This document shows positions 1 to 10,086 of a stretch of DNA of 64,000 nt, piece after piece. The DNA lies in assembly GCA_029204225.1 (NCBI GenBank), contig CM055112.1:26303922-26367921 (forward strand). The letters run 5' to 3'. The DNA comes from Diphasiastrum complanatum. Lineage: Eukaryota > Streptophyta > Lycopodiopsida > Lycopodiales > Lycopodiaceae. The notes under the pieces were generated by a model. That model saw only the letters and a program-made list of their open reading frames with translations. It did no database searches and had not been told where the DNA came from. Numbering within the stretch: the stretch's first letter is position 1; the number at the start of each line of letters is the position of its first letter. Both the position numbers and the translations under genes were made by a program.

Positions 1-500
1 CCTTGAAGAGTCTTATACATTGATTGTAGTGACTCATTATATGGACAATAGCAATGTTGACTTAAAAGTAGCTGATTGTTGTGATGTAGAGCGGGCCAAA
101 AATATGGATGACATGAGATCCACTGCTACCCATGTGTCATCTTGGTTCACATGCAGTGTCATTATACAACAAGAAACCAAATACAATAGGATTATTATAT
201 ACGCAATATAAAGCACACTATTAATTCCACTTGTGAGGCAATACAAATAAGAAGATCCTTCAAGACATGAAAATACAACTAAAAGTCGATTTCATGCATT
301 GTGATAATAATGGTTGTATAAAGATAGCCAAGAATCTTTCTATGAATGGTTAAAACATGTTGAGATCCAATAGCACTTTATTCAAGAAAATTTTCAAAAC
401 GAAAAATTCTACCTAACCACCAAGGCATCTTCACACCAAATAGAATAAATACAAATTTGGAAAATCTATGTATTTACTTAGGGCTGTAGAGAACAAAATA
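1..500 (+). pseudogene. Ty1-copia RNase H and pol C-terminus, decayed
   Basis: Translation across frames gives a run around NMDDMRSTATHV (about 105-140), then words like NNGCIKIAKNL (about 305-340) and an IQ-HFIQENF-like stretch (about 365-395). In copia RNase H these follow in this order: the 'D-RRSTSG' block, the 'CDN-SAI-LAKN' block and the 'KHIEI-YHFIRE' block. Stops and frame changes lie between them, so this is a relic. The element would run on to the left of the window. No LTR boundary was found to the right. Confidence 0.6.
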
Positions 501-2600
501 TTTAATGGAGTGCATTAGAGGAGTCCTTTTGTTTTATCCCACCTTATTGATGGAGTTATCAATGACCAATAGTTCCAGCTTTACTCGAGTTCTTAAATAA
601 GTGAGCTAGAATTTGGTGAATGGACATATTGCCTCCCTAGGAAGCTTATAAACCCAAACTCAAGGTGCTCAATTGGTGTGGTATCTACTGATTTTAATCA
701 TTGTGAGAAATCCAACAACTAGATGAGCTAGTTCTTGAAGTATTCTACTTTGTATATATTCAATTAAGCTCTCTCTCCTTGTGTGGTTGTGCTTCTACTC
801 TATCGATGTGATCTTCAATGATCTATGGTTACTCCGAATATGAGAACTATGAGGCCATGTCATGCCCACAATTGTTTCACCTTCTGTTTATATCTTGTAA
901 GGGGGGTCAGATGGCCTAGCTCAACCCATGAATTAATTATGATTATGGGGCCTTGGGGCCTCATTTATTAAATCATAATCAATGGTTTGGAGGCCTAAAA
1001 CCCATGATGGTGGATCTATATGGAACACATAGTGACTACCAGTCAAAAATAGATTTGGCTTGTTAGGTTACTAATGTGTAGACTTAGTGAGGTGTCCTAG
1101 ATCACTCCTAGTTGGGGTAGAGACCTTTGGAGGGTATAAGTATTATACCCAGAGGGGAGCTTGATTTTTGAGTAGTAGCTACATGATGCTAGATTGGCAT
1201 CTCTCTTACATTGCAAGTTATTACTAGTGGTCCCTAGCTCGAGGGCTAGATTCGTTCGATTTGGCATTGGTTGGGTAGGTTTCATCCACCATCCGTTCTC
1301 TTTGTGTTCCTTGGCTCAACATCCTAGTTGTGATTTTGGAGGTTTTCAAACCATGTAAAATCATGAAAACTTTCGTAAAAGGAGGGCATGGGAGAAAAAA
1401 GCATAAAGCATTCATTCAAGATGTTCAACTCCTCCTACGACTATATTTGTATAGCATTGACATACATATCATATTATAAAAGATTGGCTCAAGTTAAATA
1501 CCATTGGTATAAGATATATTTAGATTTAGATCGTAAACCCAAGTCCATATAGGCATATAACATGCATAGTAGATATTTATAGATAGATAAGATCCCATTT
1601 GAAAGCTTAAAAAACTATATTTGAACTAGGAAAAGTGAAGATGAACCATGAGAAGATGCTTGGAGTTGTGATATACAACGAATGAAGTTGTCATCATAAT
1701 TTCATAGATGCTTCTCGACTAGGGAAAAAATAAGTAAAGCTCTTAGAAATGGCGAGAAGCTATGGTGAGCTAAGGAGACAATACACACGGCTAATAAAAT
1801 TGATATAGAATGAGATAGGCCAGTCAAACAAAGGCATGTGAGTGAAGTTGTACAAAAATCATGTGAGGACATGAAAGAATCCATGGAGAAAAGGGCTAAG
1901 AAAATCACCACCAGATGAGATGAGCTAGTTAAATGAAGTCACACATGAATGAAGTTGTACAAAAATCATGTGATGGTATCAAAGAACCCATAAAAAGAGC
2001 GTCAAGGTCTATGAGATATTAATCATATTATTTGGTAGAATTTACTAGGTTTGATTCTTATGCAAAAATAAGAATTGCTTTAGCATTTATGCAAACATAT
2101 TTAGACTATGAAAATTTTCTCTATGCAACCAAATTCTTCGACTTCTCTAGAATTGCCCTTATGATTTCATTGTTGCTTAGATAACTTGCCTTACTCTACC
2201 CATTTGTTTTGACCTTTTTAGAATATTTGATGTGTATTACATAATTGTCCAATAAATGATAACAAATTTGAAAATAATAAATATTAAAGATGTTCACTTG
2301 GTTTTTTATGGAGATACGATCTTTGCTTCTAGCATTGACGACACCATAACCACAGAGTTCGAGCTGATAAAACGTATCAACCATCAATGCATAGAATTTT
2401 AAAGTACCATCCTACCATGTATCAATTAAAGTTCCAAAAACTATTTCACAATCAATCCATCAATTGAAGTTAAAAGAAAACAATTCTACCATCCATACAT
2501 CAGTTTTTTTTAAAGCAAAAACTTAGTCCAAGAGTAGGAGTTGATTATTCTGCAACAAAGGTCTGATCTGAAACCAAGGATAGCATATATATATATAGAT
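501..2600. other. No recognised gene; weak internal repeats
   Basis: No convincing ORF or RNA gene was seen. About 930-1000 holds a short inverted repeat (TTATGATTATGGGGCC against GGGGCCTCATTTATT-AATCATAA). About 1835-1900 and 1940-2005 are two related copies of a sequence containing GAAGTTGTACAAAAATCATG, spaced about 107 bp apart, possibly an old local duplication of a gag-like coding piece. The rest is AT-rich and featureless to me. Confidence 0.5.
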
Positions 2601-2601
2601 A

Positions 2602-2633
2602 CTAGTAAAGAGTGCCCGTCGTTGACGGGCAAT
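2602..2633 (-). mobile_element. Helitron-like 3' terminus
   Basis: On the minus strand the sequence has a perfect 8-bp stem with a 3-nt loop (TGCCCGTC-AAC-GACGGGCA), then CTCTTTA and CTAG, followed by T. A hairpin about 10 nt before a terminal CTRR, inserted next to T, is the standard Helitron 3' end. The element body would lie at higher coordinates on the minus strand and so could include the reductase exons at 3029-4312. I did not identify the 5' TC end and see no Rep/helicase coding, so it would be non-autonomous. Confidence 0.55.
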
Positions 2634-2997
2634 GGAGGCCGATCTTCATAGAAATGCATTTTTATTTCAACCTTTCCCGTGAAAAGTCTGATAATTTAAA
2701 AAATCCTTAGAGCACCTTTCAAATTTTTAATAATGAAAGTCTCATTTGTTTAACACCTTTCACCATGAAAATATGTACATGCACTTCAAAACAGTATGTG
2801 TGTTGGTAAAGGATAATTTGAATTTGGAATGGGCCCAATAAATGCATTCATGGGAAGGAGGGCCATGCATCATTCCCCATACATGCATACTCCCCCCGAA
2901 GTTTTTTAGTTAAAAAAAGCTATTGCATGGGTGAGGGGAGTAGGATGCATGGGTGCACCCATACACATGCGCAAAAATGTACATAAATTTAAATATA

Positions 2998-3021
2998 CAC
3001 ACACACACACACACACACACA
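2998..3021. repeat. (CA)n microsatellite
   Basis: About twelve AC dinucleotides lie just inside the intron that follows reductase exon 4 (minus-strand donor at 3027-3028). Confidence 0.95.
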
Positions 3022-3028
3022 CCCCTAC

Positions 3029-4312
3029 CTGAGAAATTTCACCACCAACGATGTCGAAGGCACAGTGGACACCTTTACCTCCAGTGATCTCCATCACCTT
3101 AGCTCTCAGATCTGAAAAACACGGGACGCTCATGCATGCATCAGTAAAATTTTCCATTTAAAAGATGAAGGAAGATGAAATGAACTATCTTCTGCAATTG
3201 TCTTGTTTGCATCGTAGAGAAGTGCGTTACTCAATAAGCAACTGAGCAACTTGACCTTCTTTTGAAATATTTATCACTTCGTCAGCACCTAATGCCTTCA
3301 ATTCTTCTTTCTGCTCTTCCATCCTCACTGCATTGATGGTCTTGATGCCCAAATGCTTGGCATACTGGATCATTTGTCTGCCATGCAACTTTCAGAAATA
3401 CTAGAATGTAAAGCATGGCATAATCTTCAAAAGACAGAAATTTGAACGGTACAGTTCTTCACTCTCCCTACCTCTCCTCGACTGAAACAGACTATACCTG
3501 CCAAGCGCAGACGATGCCCCAGTTTGCAAAATGTACTCTCCTGGAGGAACTGGAAACTCTTCCGAAAGCAAGATATAAGTCGACCAAACATTAGAGAGCT
3601 GACATGCCCACTCATCACTAACTGTATCAGGAATCAAAAGAAGTTCGTCTTCTTCGAACTCCATAAAATCCTGCCATGCACCCTCTCCTTTGCCAAAAAA
3701 GTGCTTTGAAAGTAGGTGAATTGGAACCACTCTGTCACCCTTCTTCCACTTGGTGACCCCCTCCCCAATCTGAAACACAGTTCATATTGCATTACAGTTA
3801 CCATAACTTGGCATCAATCAAAACCCAATGCAGTGTTGAACAAAATGACACAGGTTAACGCTTATTGACTGAAGAACATTACATTTAACATAGCCAGGCA
3901 TCAATTGAAGCCCAGCACAGTTTCGAACAAAATAACACAGATTGACGCTTGTTGACTGAAGAAGACTGTATTTAGCATAGTCTGGAACCCAACGCAGTTT
4001 TGTATAAAGCAACAAAGATGGATGCAAATTGAGTGCAGAAGACATCAATACCTCGTCTACTACTCCGCAACCTTCACACCCGGGAACTATGCCATTCACT
4101 CTCAGCTCTTCAACAGACTCAAATGAGAAGTGGCCAAAGGTGTCCAGAGGTGGCACAGGTCTCATGGTGAGGCGAACAATTGCATGGCCTGGGGAAGCAT
4201 TAGGCTTTGGCCTGTGAATCAGTTCCAGCCCATCAAACAGCTGCTTCTCCTTCCTGGCAAAGTGATAAACAACTCTTCTGTTCATCTCACCTGCTTTTTC
4301 ATCATTTCCCAT
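3029..4312 (-). CDS. Medium-chain reductase (enoyl-ACP/CoA reductase or quinone oxidoreductase-like), 5' four exons only
   Basis: Four exons join in frame with GT-AG sites: 4312-4052, 3769-3498, 3380ish-3256 and 3111-3029. The predicted protein starts MGNDEKAGEMNRRVVYHFAR, has the GroES-like part (VPGCEGCGVVDE, then KKGDRVVP), and a Rossmann part with QTGASSALGR, GADEVINISKED and GGKGVHCAFDIVGG. This order is typical of NADPH-dependent medium-chain dehydrogenase/reductases of the mitochondrial trans-2-enoyl reductase (MECR) and zeta-crystallin type, which reduce enoyl thioesters or quinones. No zinc-ligand set is visible. Family members have about 320-370 residues; only about 245 are encoded here. 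After exon 4 there is a good donor but no 3' exon down to the Helitron-like end at 2602. A TATA box lies upstream. It is either a truncated, perhaps Helitron-captured copy or a gene whose last exons are beyond the window. Confidence 0.8.
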
Positions 4313-4439
4313 TGAAAACGGACTGAAAACAGAAGCTACTACACTAATCTGCGATCCTTGTGTTGATTTCTTGAGCTGTGCTGCATTTGCATTTGTGTGT
4401 CTAGTGTAGCGAGGGCGAGAGTCTGAACTATCTGCTCTT

Positions 4440-4490
<51 letters not shown>
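4440..4490. repeat. (CT)n microsatellite in the reductase leader
   Basis: About 24 CT units, read as GA on the minus strand. It lies between the TATA box near 4590 and the reductase ATG at 4312, so it would be in the 5' untranslated leader. GA/CT tracts are common in plant leaders. Confidence 0.9.
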
Positions 4491-4496
<6 letters not shown>

Positions 4497-4580
4497 CACG
4501 CGAGTCTCGTGAGTCGGGAGAAAGAAGAGTTGCGCTTATTTTACTCTCTCACCGTTCGATTTTTATCACTCACTATTTCC

Positions 4581-4594
4581 TCCATTTATATATA
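4581..4594 (-). promoter_or_regulatory. TATA box for the reductase gene
   Basis: The minus strand reads TATATATAAATGGA about 270 bp before the reductase ATG, leaving room for a leader with the GA tract. Upstream of it (higher coordinates) the sequence becomes the foldback repeat within a few bases. Confidence 0.5.
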
Positions 4595-4598
4595 CTTA

Positions 4599-5192
4599 AT
4601 GGATTCTTTGTCATGATTTCGCTCTTTTGAAGCACATTTCAAACGTGCGTCAGTTCGCGTCGCCAGATTTGAGAGGCCGCCAAGCTCGGTGGGCCGAGCT
4701 GATGCATGAATTTCATTTGAAAATTCGTTTCCAAAGAGGGAAGGAAAATGTGGTTGCCGATGCACTATCTCGGATACTGCATCAGATGAGCTTTACTATA
4801 GTTGACAGTGATCTCATGGAGGAGATCAAGAAGGCTCAACAAGACGATCCACATTGTCAACGTGTGTGGCCTAAGGCGCGCCAGGTTTTCGATCATGCGG
4901 AAGAGTCAGCCGAGGTTATCGACAGGGATCCCAAGTTTACAGGAAATTTCTAGACTAAGGTGTTTGCCATGCTGGGAACACAGTTGCGGATGAGTAGTAC
5001 TGAGCATCCTCAAACAGATGACCAGACAACATGTGGAAAAGTCAAAGACTCCATTACGCAATGGAAGGAGTCGGGCACAGGCCATTCTGCCCGGTTCGGC
5101 TTTCCAAAAAAATTTAGACTCGGCCCGCCTAAATTTTTTTGGAAATCCTTATGGGGCAAAATGGCCTGTGCATGACTCATTCCATAATACAA
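4599..5192 (+). mobile_element. Foldback hairpin cassette, copy 1, interrupted
   Basis: The left part (4599-4662, AATGGATTCTTTG... CGTGCGTCAG) matches cassettes at about 15064 and 30329. The right part (about 5027-5192) has the shared lead AAAGTCAAAGACTCCATTACG and then a hairpin with arms at about 5059-5117 and 5129-5190 (5' arm CAATGGAAGGAGTCGGGCAC, 3' arm ending GACTCATTCCATAATAC). The middle, which in the other copies holds a G-box palindrome and, in copy 3, a TATA box, is replaced by a gypsy pol fragment. Confidence 0.7.
4663..5026 (+). pseudogene. Ty3-gypsy RNase H/integrase fragment with internal deletion
   Basis: The frame reads SPDLRGRQARWAELMHEF, then VVADALSRI: the end of gypsy RNase H and the tether. 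It then runs directly into DRDPKFTGNF and HPQTDDQT, which belong to the catalytic core of gypsy integrase. The zinc-binding and first half of the integrase core are missing, and a stop follows NF. It lies between the two halves of the foldback cassette, so it was inserted or copied there after decay of the parent element, or with the deletion already present. Confidence 0.8.
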
Positions 5193-5279
5193 ATCGAGTG
5201 AAAGAAAGACTTATACCCTTTTTACATGCTATCCCCTTACCCCCAACATAAACCCCATAAGATGTCTAAGAATCATACC

Positions 5280-5615
5280 TGAGTTGAACATGTTCTAGGG
5301 TTGAGAGAAAAAGAGATTCCCAATGCATCCACATTTCCTTATACAAGCAGAAATGGCGTTGATTTAGAGAGGCGATTGTTGCCCCTTATCTCTAGAAATA
5401 GAAAATGGTACCAAATCTGGAAAAACTTCAACATTCACATTATGTGGGCTGTCCCCCTTCAAGATATGAGTTGGGGCCACATCCAATGAAGCCATGATGA
5501 CATTTACGGGATTTAGGGTTTAGTTCCAGGGTTGAGAGAAAAAGGTACACAAATCATGTGCATGAGAAAGAGCCATGATGACATTCACGGGGTTTAGGGT
5601 TTAGGGTGTCGTCAC
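5280..5615. repeat. Short duplicated segment with TTTAGGG runs
   Basis: Two pieces are repeated in order: AGGGTTGAGAGAAAAAG (about 5297 and 5528) and GCCATGATGACATT-ACGGG (about 5491 and 5571). Each copy of the second piece is followed by TTTAGGGTTTAG-like sequence (about 5510-5523 and 5591-5607), that is, two to three units of the plant telomere repeat. Confidence 0.6.
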
Positions 5616-5649
5616 GACTTCCGCTCACATTCATAAGAACACATTTTTT

Positions 5650-7180
5650 TTCACCCCAACATCGTCCCATGTTGTAAAGTTACCTTTACAAGCTTTCCTT
5701 TCGGCGCCATTGGCGTCAGCATTGTCCCCGGCGCCAGCAGTGCCACTGCTGCTCTCGGCACCACTGTGACCAGAATCCAGCCGGCACCAAGTTCCTATGG
5801 CTGAAAATCTTTGATCGGTTCTAGCGAACTCCAGAGAGCTCGGATCGATGTGCAATCACCTCACACGATCTAAGCATGATTAAAGGAAGCCTGGGAATCA
5901 ATAAATTCTAGGGAGAAAAAATGACTTTCTAGAGAAAGAAAATCCTAGAGAGAGAAAACATGCTTTACCAGCAAAGGCAGAGCACTTGGCATGAGGGGAG
6001 GTGGCCCACATGCAGGCATCCCAAAGGGAACCACAACTTAGCTTCACAGCCTTCAACTCTTGTGGTCTAGACCCACTTGACATACAAGCAGCCAACTCGC
6101 CAACAACGATCAGACTTAACCAACTTGAAGTTCGAAAACCAACATTGAGATCCAACTTGGCGCCATGCTAGATTGGGAGTCCCGATGTGGGTGACTTCCC
6201 TCCAAGCAAGTCGCCTGACATACGTCAAACTTAACTAACTCGAAGCTTCGTTACAAATGAGTAACATCCATTCCAAGCAAGTCGTCTGACTTACATCAGA
6301 CTTAACCAACTCAAAGCTTCGTCACGAGCGCTAGAAGCCAACCTGGCGCCACGCTAGACTGGACAGCCATAAATAGGTAACTTCTACCCAAGCAAGCCAT
6401 CCAACTCAGCCGACAAGTTAGAGTCCGTTGCCCAAGAGCTTAACCCATTCACGTTCATGAAAGGAACAATCAGAACCACAAGCCATGACAGATATGAAGA
6501 CAATCAGTTCCTGGACCAAATGGTCCCGACAACATATTGTTGGCGCCTCGGACCGAATGGTCCCGACGGCATACCGCTTGCGTCCCGGGATACGACCCTC
6601 AGCTATGTGCCAGATCAAAAAGTTTGAACCGACCTTACAACTAGCACTTTTACCGAACATTGAAACCCAGAAGGTAATCAGAGTCAGTTTGAGGAAAAGC
6701 CCACTTTATTAATAAATATGAGAAGGTTACATTTCAAGTATGTGACTGACCCTAGTCTCCGGGGCGCTGGCATGCCAAGGCGGGCGCCAAGACAACATTC
6801 TAGCAAGGGAAGCTGAGACTTGGTTAGAGCTTGCAACCCACATTCCCCTATAGTTTTGGTGGGATTAGCCACCTCCCCTCATGCCAAGTGCTCTGCCAAA
6901 GCTGGTAAAGCACATTTTCTCTCTCTAGAATTTATTGATCCCCAAGCTTCCTTTAATCATGCCTAAATCGTGTGAGGTGATTGCATATCGATCTGAGCCT
7001 CTGAACTTCGCTAGAACCGATCAAAGATTTTCAGCCATAGGAACTTGGCGCTGGCTAGATTCTTGTCACAATGGCGCCGAGAGCAGCTGTAGCACTGCTG
7101 GCGTCGGGGATAATGTTGGCGCCAGTGGCGCTTGAAGTAAAGCTTGTAAAGGATACTTTACAACATCCACCCCACCTTTA
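5650..7180. mobile_element. Long inverted-repeat element, copy 1
   Basis: The segment 5650-6010 is the reverse complement of about 6866-7180, giving arms of roughly 330-350 bp. Shared landmarks are TTTACAAC at the outer end, clusters of GGCGCC, the GATCGGTTCTAGCGAA block, and at the inner end CACCTCCCCTCATGCCAAG. The interior (6010-6865) has no clear coding and carries repeats such as ATGGTCCCGAC. Most of the interior and the right arm recur at 26630-27790. It looks like a non-autonomous foldback DNA element. I did not find a target-site duplication. Confidence 0.7.
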
Positions 7181-7182
7181 TA

Positions 7183-7661
7183 AAATCTGATGTCCTCATG
7201 TCAAATTAAAGTAAAGTTGTCTCCCGAGTACATTTGCAAATGTACTCGGGCGCTCTAATTAGATATCCCAGTCTTCTAACAACTATAACTTTCTTGTTTA
7301 TGGGCAGAACTTTGACAATATGGTATGCGTTGAAAGCTCTCGGCGTCCTCTTTCAAATGGCGTACTCAGTTTCACATTCTGATGGCATACCGCTGGCGTC
7401 CCGGGATACGACCCTCAGCTATGTGCCAGATTAAAAAGTTTGAACCGACCTTACAACTTGCACTTTTACCGAACATTGAAACCCAGAAGGTAATCAGAGT
7501 CTGTTTGAGGAAAAGTCCACTTTATTAATAAATATGAGAAGGTTACATTTCAAGTATGTGACTGACCCTAGTCTCCGGGGCATTGGCATGCCAAGGCGGG
7601 CGCCAAGACAACATTCTAGCAAGGGAAGCTGAGACTTGGTTAGAGCTCGCAACCCACAGTC
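7183..7661. repeat. Flank plus second copy of element interior
   Basis: 7190-7383 matches 27797-27993 (starting TCTGATGTCCTCAT). At about 7383 it switches abruptly to a near-copy of 6558-6838 (starting GGCATACCGCTGGCGTCCCG and including TTATTAATAAATATGAGAAG). The 27.99 kb copy lacks this switch. The join is therefore a secondary rearrangement of the same repeat family. Confidence 0.65.
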
Positions 7662-7739
7662 CCCAGAGCCGACTAGCCGGCCAGCTATGCGGATCTCACG
7701 GAAATGGCCATTGTTTGGGATTCATCAGGACAACTGTTG

Positions 7740-8310
7740 TGCAAGGTGCTGCCCACAGTGTAAGCATGGGTGAGTCCACCCAGTGTAAGCACGGGTGAGT
7801 CCACGGGGGGTGGTTGGCAGAACGGGGGCTTGATGAGTCAAGGTGTTGTCCTTGAGGTGTAAGCACGGTCAGTTTATGCGGTTCGGGCCTGGCGCCGTCT
7901 GCACGTAGGACAGATGAGGCAAAGTGCTGCCTAGGTAGGTGAAAGCACGATCTGTGCCTTGTGGGGTGCGGAGCGACATATTCGCGATAGTCGCCGATCG
8001 TTTAGCTATAAGGGCTATCGAGCAGATTTGGTGGGGGCGTTACTGAGGCAATGTGTTGTCTAACGGTAAAATCACGGGTGCGTCCACAATCGAGGTGGTA
8101 TGTTATAAGGGCTATCGACTAGATTTGGTGGGGGCATTATTGAGGGAATGTGCTACCTAATGGTGAAAGCACGGGTGCGTCCACGATCGGGGTGGTATAT
8201 TCGAGGACAGCTGCCGATTGTTTTGTTATAAGGGCAATCGACCAGAGTTGGTGAGGCGTGACTGAGGCAATGTGCTGCTTAATGGTGAAAGCACAGATAG
8301 TTGGAAGGGT
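7740..8310. repeat. Decayed tandem array, unit about 110-130 bp
   Basis: Recurring words are GTGAAAGCACGGGTGCGTCC, TATAAGGGCTATCGA and TGAGGCAATGTGCTGCCTAA, found at about 7755-7800, 7918-7950, 8030-8090, 8105-8190 and 8215-8295. GTGCT...AGCAC pairs recur in each unit and could form short stems. No ORF is conserved between units. Confidence 0.6.
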
Positions 8311-9380
8311 GTTCTCTGTGGGCTGATTCTGTGACCGATCTGTATGGGCGTGGCCAGGCAAAGGTCCTTTGGCAGGGCTATTTCAAAGGGGAACCTTGTC
8401 TGTGTTACTTGTTAGTAATCCTGCCTAAGTGTCTTGCTTGTATGTATTCGTGGTGAGTCTTAGTACTCATGCTTTGTCTGGTTTGCATGATTGCTTGTGA
8501 TACAAGGAGCTGATGGCTCAAGAAGGAACCTTTCTTTTGAAGGCTGATACCATCAAGCAAAGAGGACCACAAAATCTGTGGGGCGGATTCACAGTTCAAG
8601 TACTCACACGTGAATGGCAACGAAACAACTTAATGTTCGCAAAGGATGGATAGCTAGCCTGTTACTTGGGTTAGTTTCATTTTCGACAACGCCCACCAGA
8701 CGCAAGCAGGAAGTTCAAAGTTGGAAAGGGCAATTACAGGGGAGATCTTCTATGGAGCAATTGGTCTTCATTTGGAATGGCTACTTTCGGAATTGAACCT
8801 CACTGAGCACGGGTGATATCCAGTGTCAGTTGAGTTTTTCCTCAAAAGGGGAAAGGCTAGGATTCTCTTCAGAGATTGGCAACAAGTTAGATCAAGCCAT
8901 AATCCTAGCAGATGAAAAGCAAAGTGTTGGAAAGACTTTTGTCTAAGAACTCTACTCTAAGTCCGGTCAGCTGATTTTATAAGTGGAGGAGAACTATCAC
9001 ACACACCCCTCACTTGGTGCAAATGTTGAATGAAAGATGAACAAAATGGGGGCAAATTCAAGATGACCTAGCCATACGAACTTTGAATCTAATAAGCAAC
9101 ACAGTCAACACTCAGATAATTGTCCCTATTATCTAAATTTTTTTCCACAGTTCTGAGTTCTTTTAGAGCTCTCATCATCCATATTCTGCAGAAGCACCTA
9201 TCCACAATCCTTCTGACTATGAAACACACTTGAGGATCTGCACACGCCCTGCAAACCTACCTCCACTTCGTTCTTTCATCCTTCATCCACAACATTCTTC
9301 TCAACTCCATCAGCTCCCATGCTAATGAGTTACCATGTTTCACTCTCTCCTTCATGCTCCTTTACGCTTCTTTGTCCTTC
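8310..9380. other. No recognised gene
   Basis: Short ORFs only. A TGGTATCAG-like word on the minus strand near 8551 resembles a methionine-tRNA primer-binding site but has no LTR beside it that I can define. Confidence 0.4.
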
Positions 9381-9863
9381 CGTCAACATCTCAGCCGAGC
9401 TCCTCCATCAACATCTCAATCGAGCTCCTTCTGTCACCATCTCAGTCGAGTTCTTCCACCACCATCTCAACTGAGCTCCTCCATCAACATCTCAGCCGAG
9501 CACGTCATCCCTTACAAAAAAAAATTAAAAAATTCTCAGTCGAGTCATTTTTAATCGTCAAATCTTGACCGCGTCGCCAAAATCGTCAGATCTCGACCGA
9601 GTCCTCTGGTCACGATCTCGACCGTGTTCTATGGTCACGATCTCAATCGAGCCTCTGGTCACGATCTCGATCGAGCCGTTTTGGTCATGATCTCGATCGA
9701 GCCGTTTTGGTCATGATCTTGATCGAGTCTTTGGTCACAATCTCAACCAAGCCTAGGCACCACTCAGATCTCGATCGGGCTAGATCAACGCCAACTCATA
9801 TAATTTTCGACCGAGATCTCTAATTGCCATTTCGACCGAACCATCATCTCGATCGAGCCTTAG
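9380..9863. repeat. Minisatellite around GATCTCGA(C/T)CGAG
   Basis: Many degenerate units of about 25-30 bp, such as CATCTCAGCCGAGCTCCTCC (9390-9500) and TGGTCACGATCTCGA-CGAG (9590-9740). The core ATCTCGA-CGAG is close to palindromic. The short ORFs across it are only reading the repeat. Confidence 0.75.
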
Positions 9864-9865
9864 AG

Positions 9866-9913
9866 CCCCCCCCCCCCCCCCCCCCCCCCCACAAAAAAAA
9901 AAAAAGACATATA
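9866..9913. repeat. Poly(C) followed by poly(A)
   Basis: A run of about 26 C, then ACAAAAAAAAAAAAA. The length is prone to sequencing and assembly error. Confidence 0.9.
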
Positions 9914-10086
9914 CACCAAAAAAATTCCCAAAAATAAAATTTATATGAATAGAAAGCCCTTCTAATACCGAGTCTTCCCCTTGAGTTTCCTACTAGGCAA
10001 AAAAAAAAAAAAAAAACCCTAAAAAAATCAAAAATCCAAAAAAACCAGAAACTCATACAACACACAAAAATACATGACAATACACA

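Noticed and set aside
7740-8310. CRISPR-like array
   Set aside because: Units are of uneven length, drift along their whole length, and the context is a plant nuclear genome; it is an ordinary decayed tandem repeat.
8540-8560. Primer-binding site (TGGTATCAG on minus)
   Set aside because: Short match, no adjacent LTR and no gag; probably chance.
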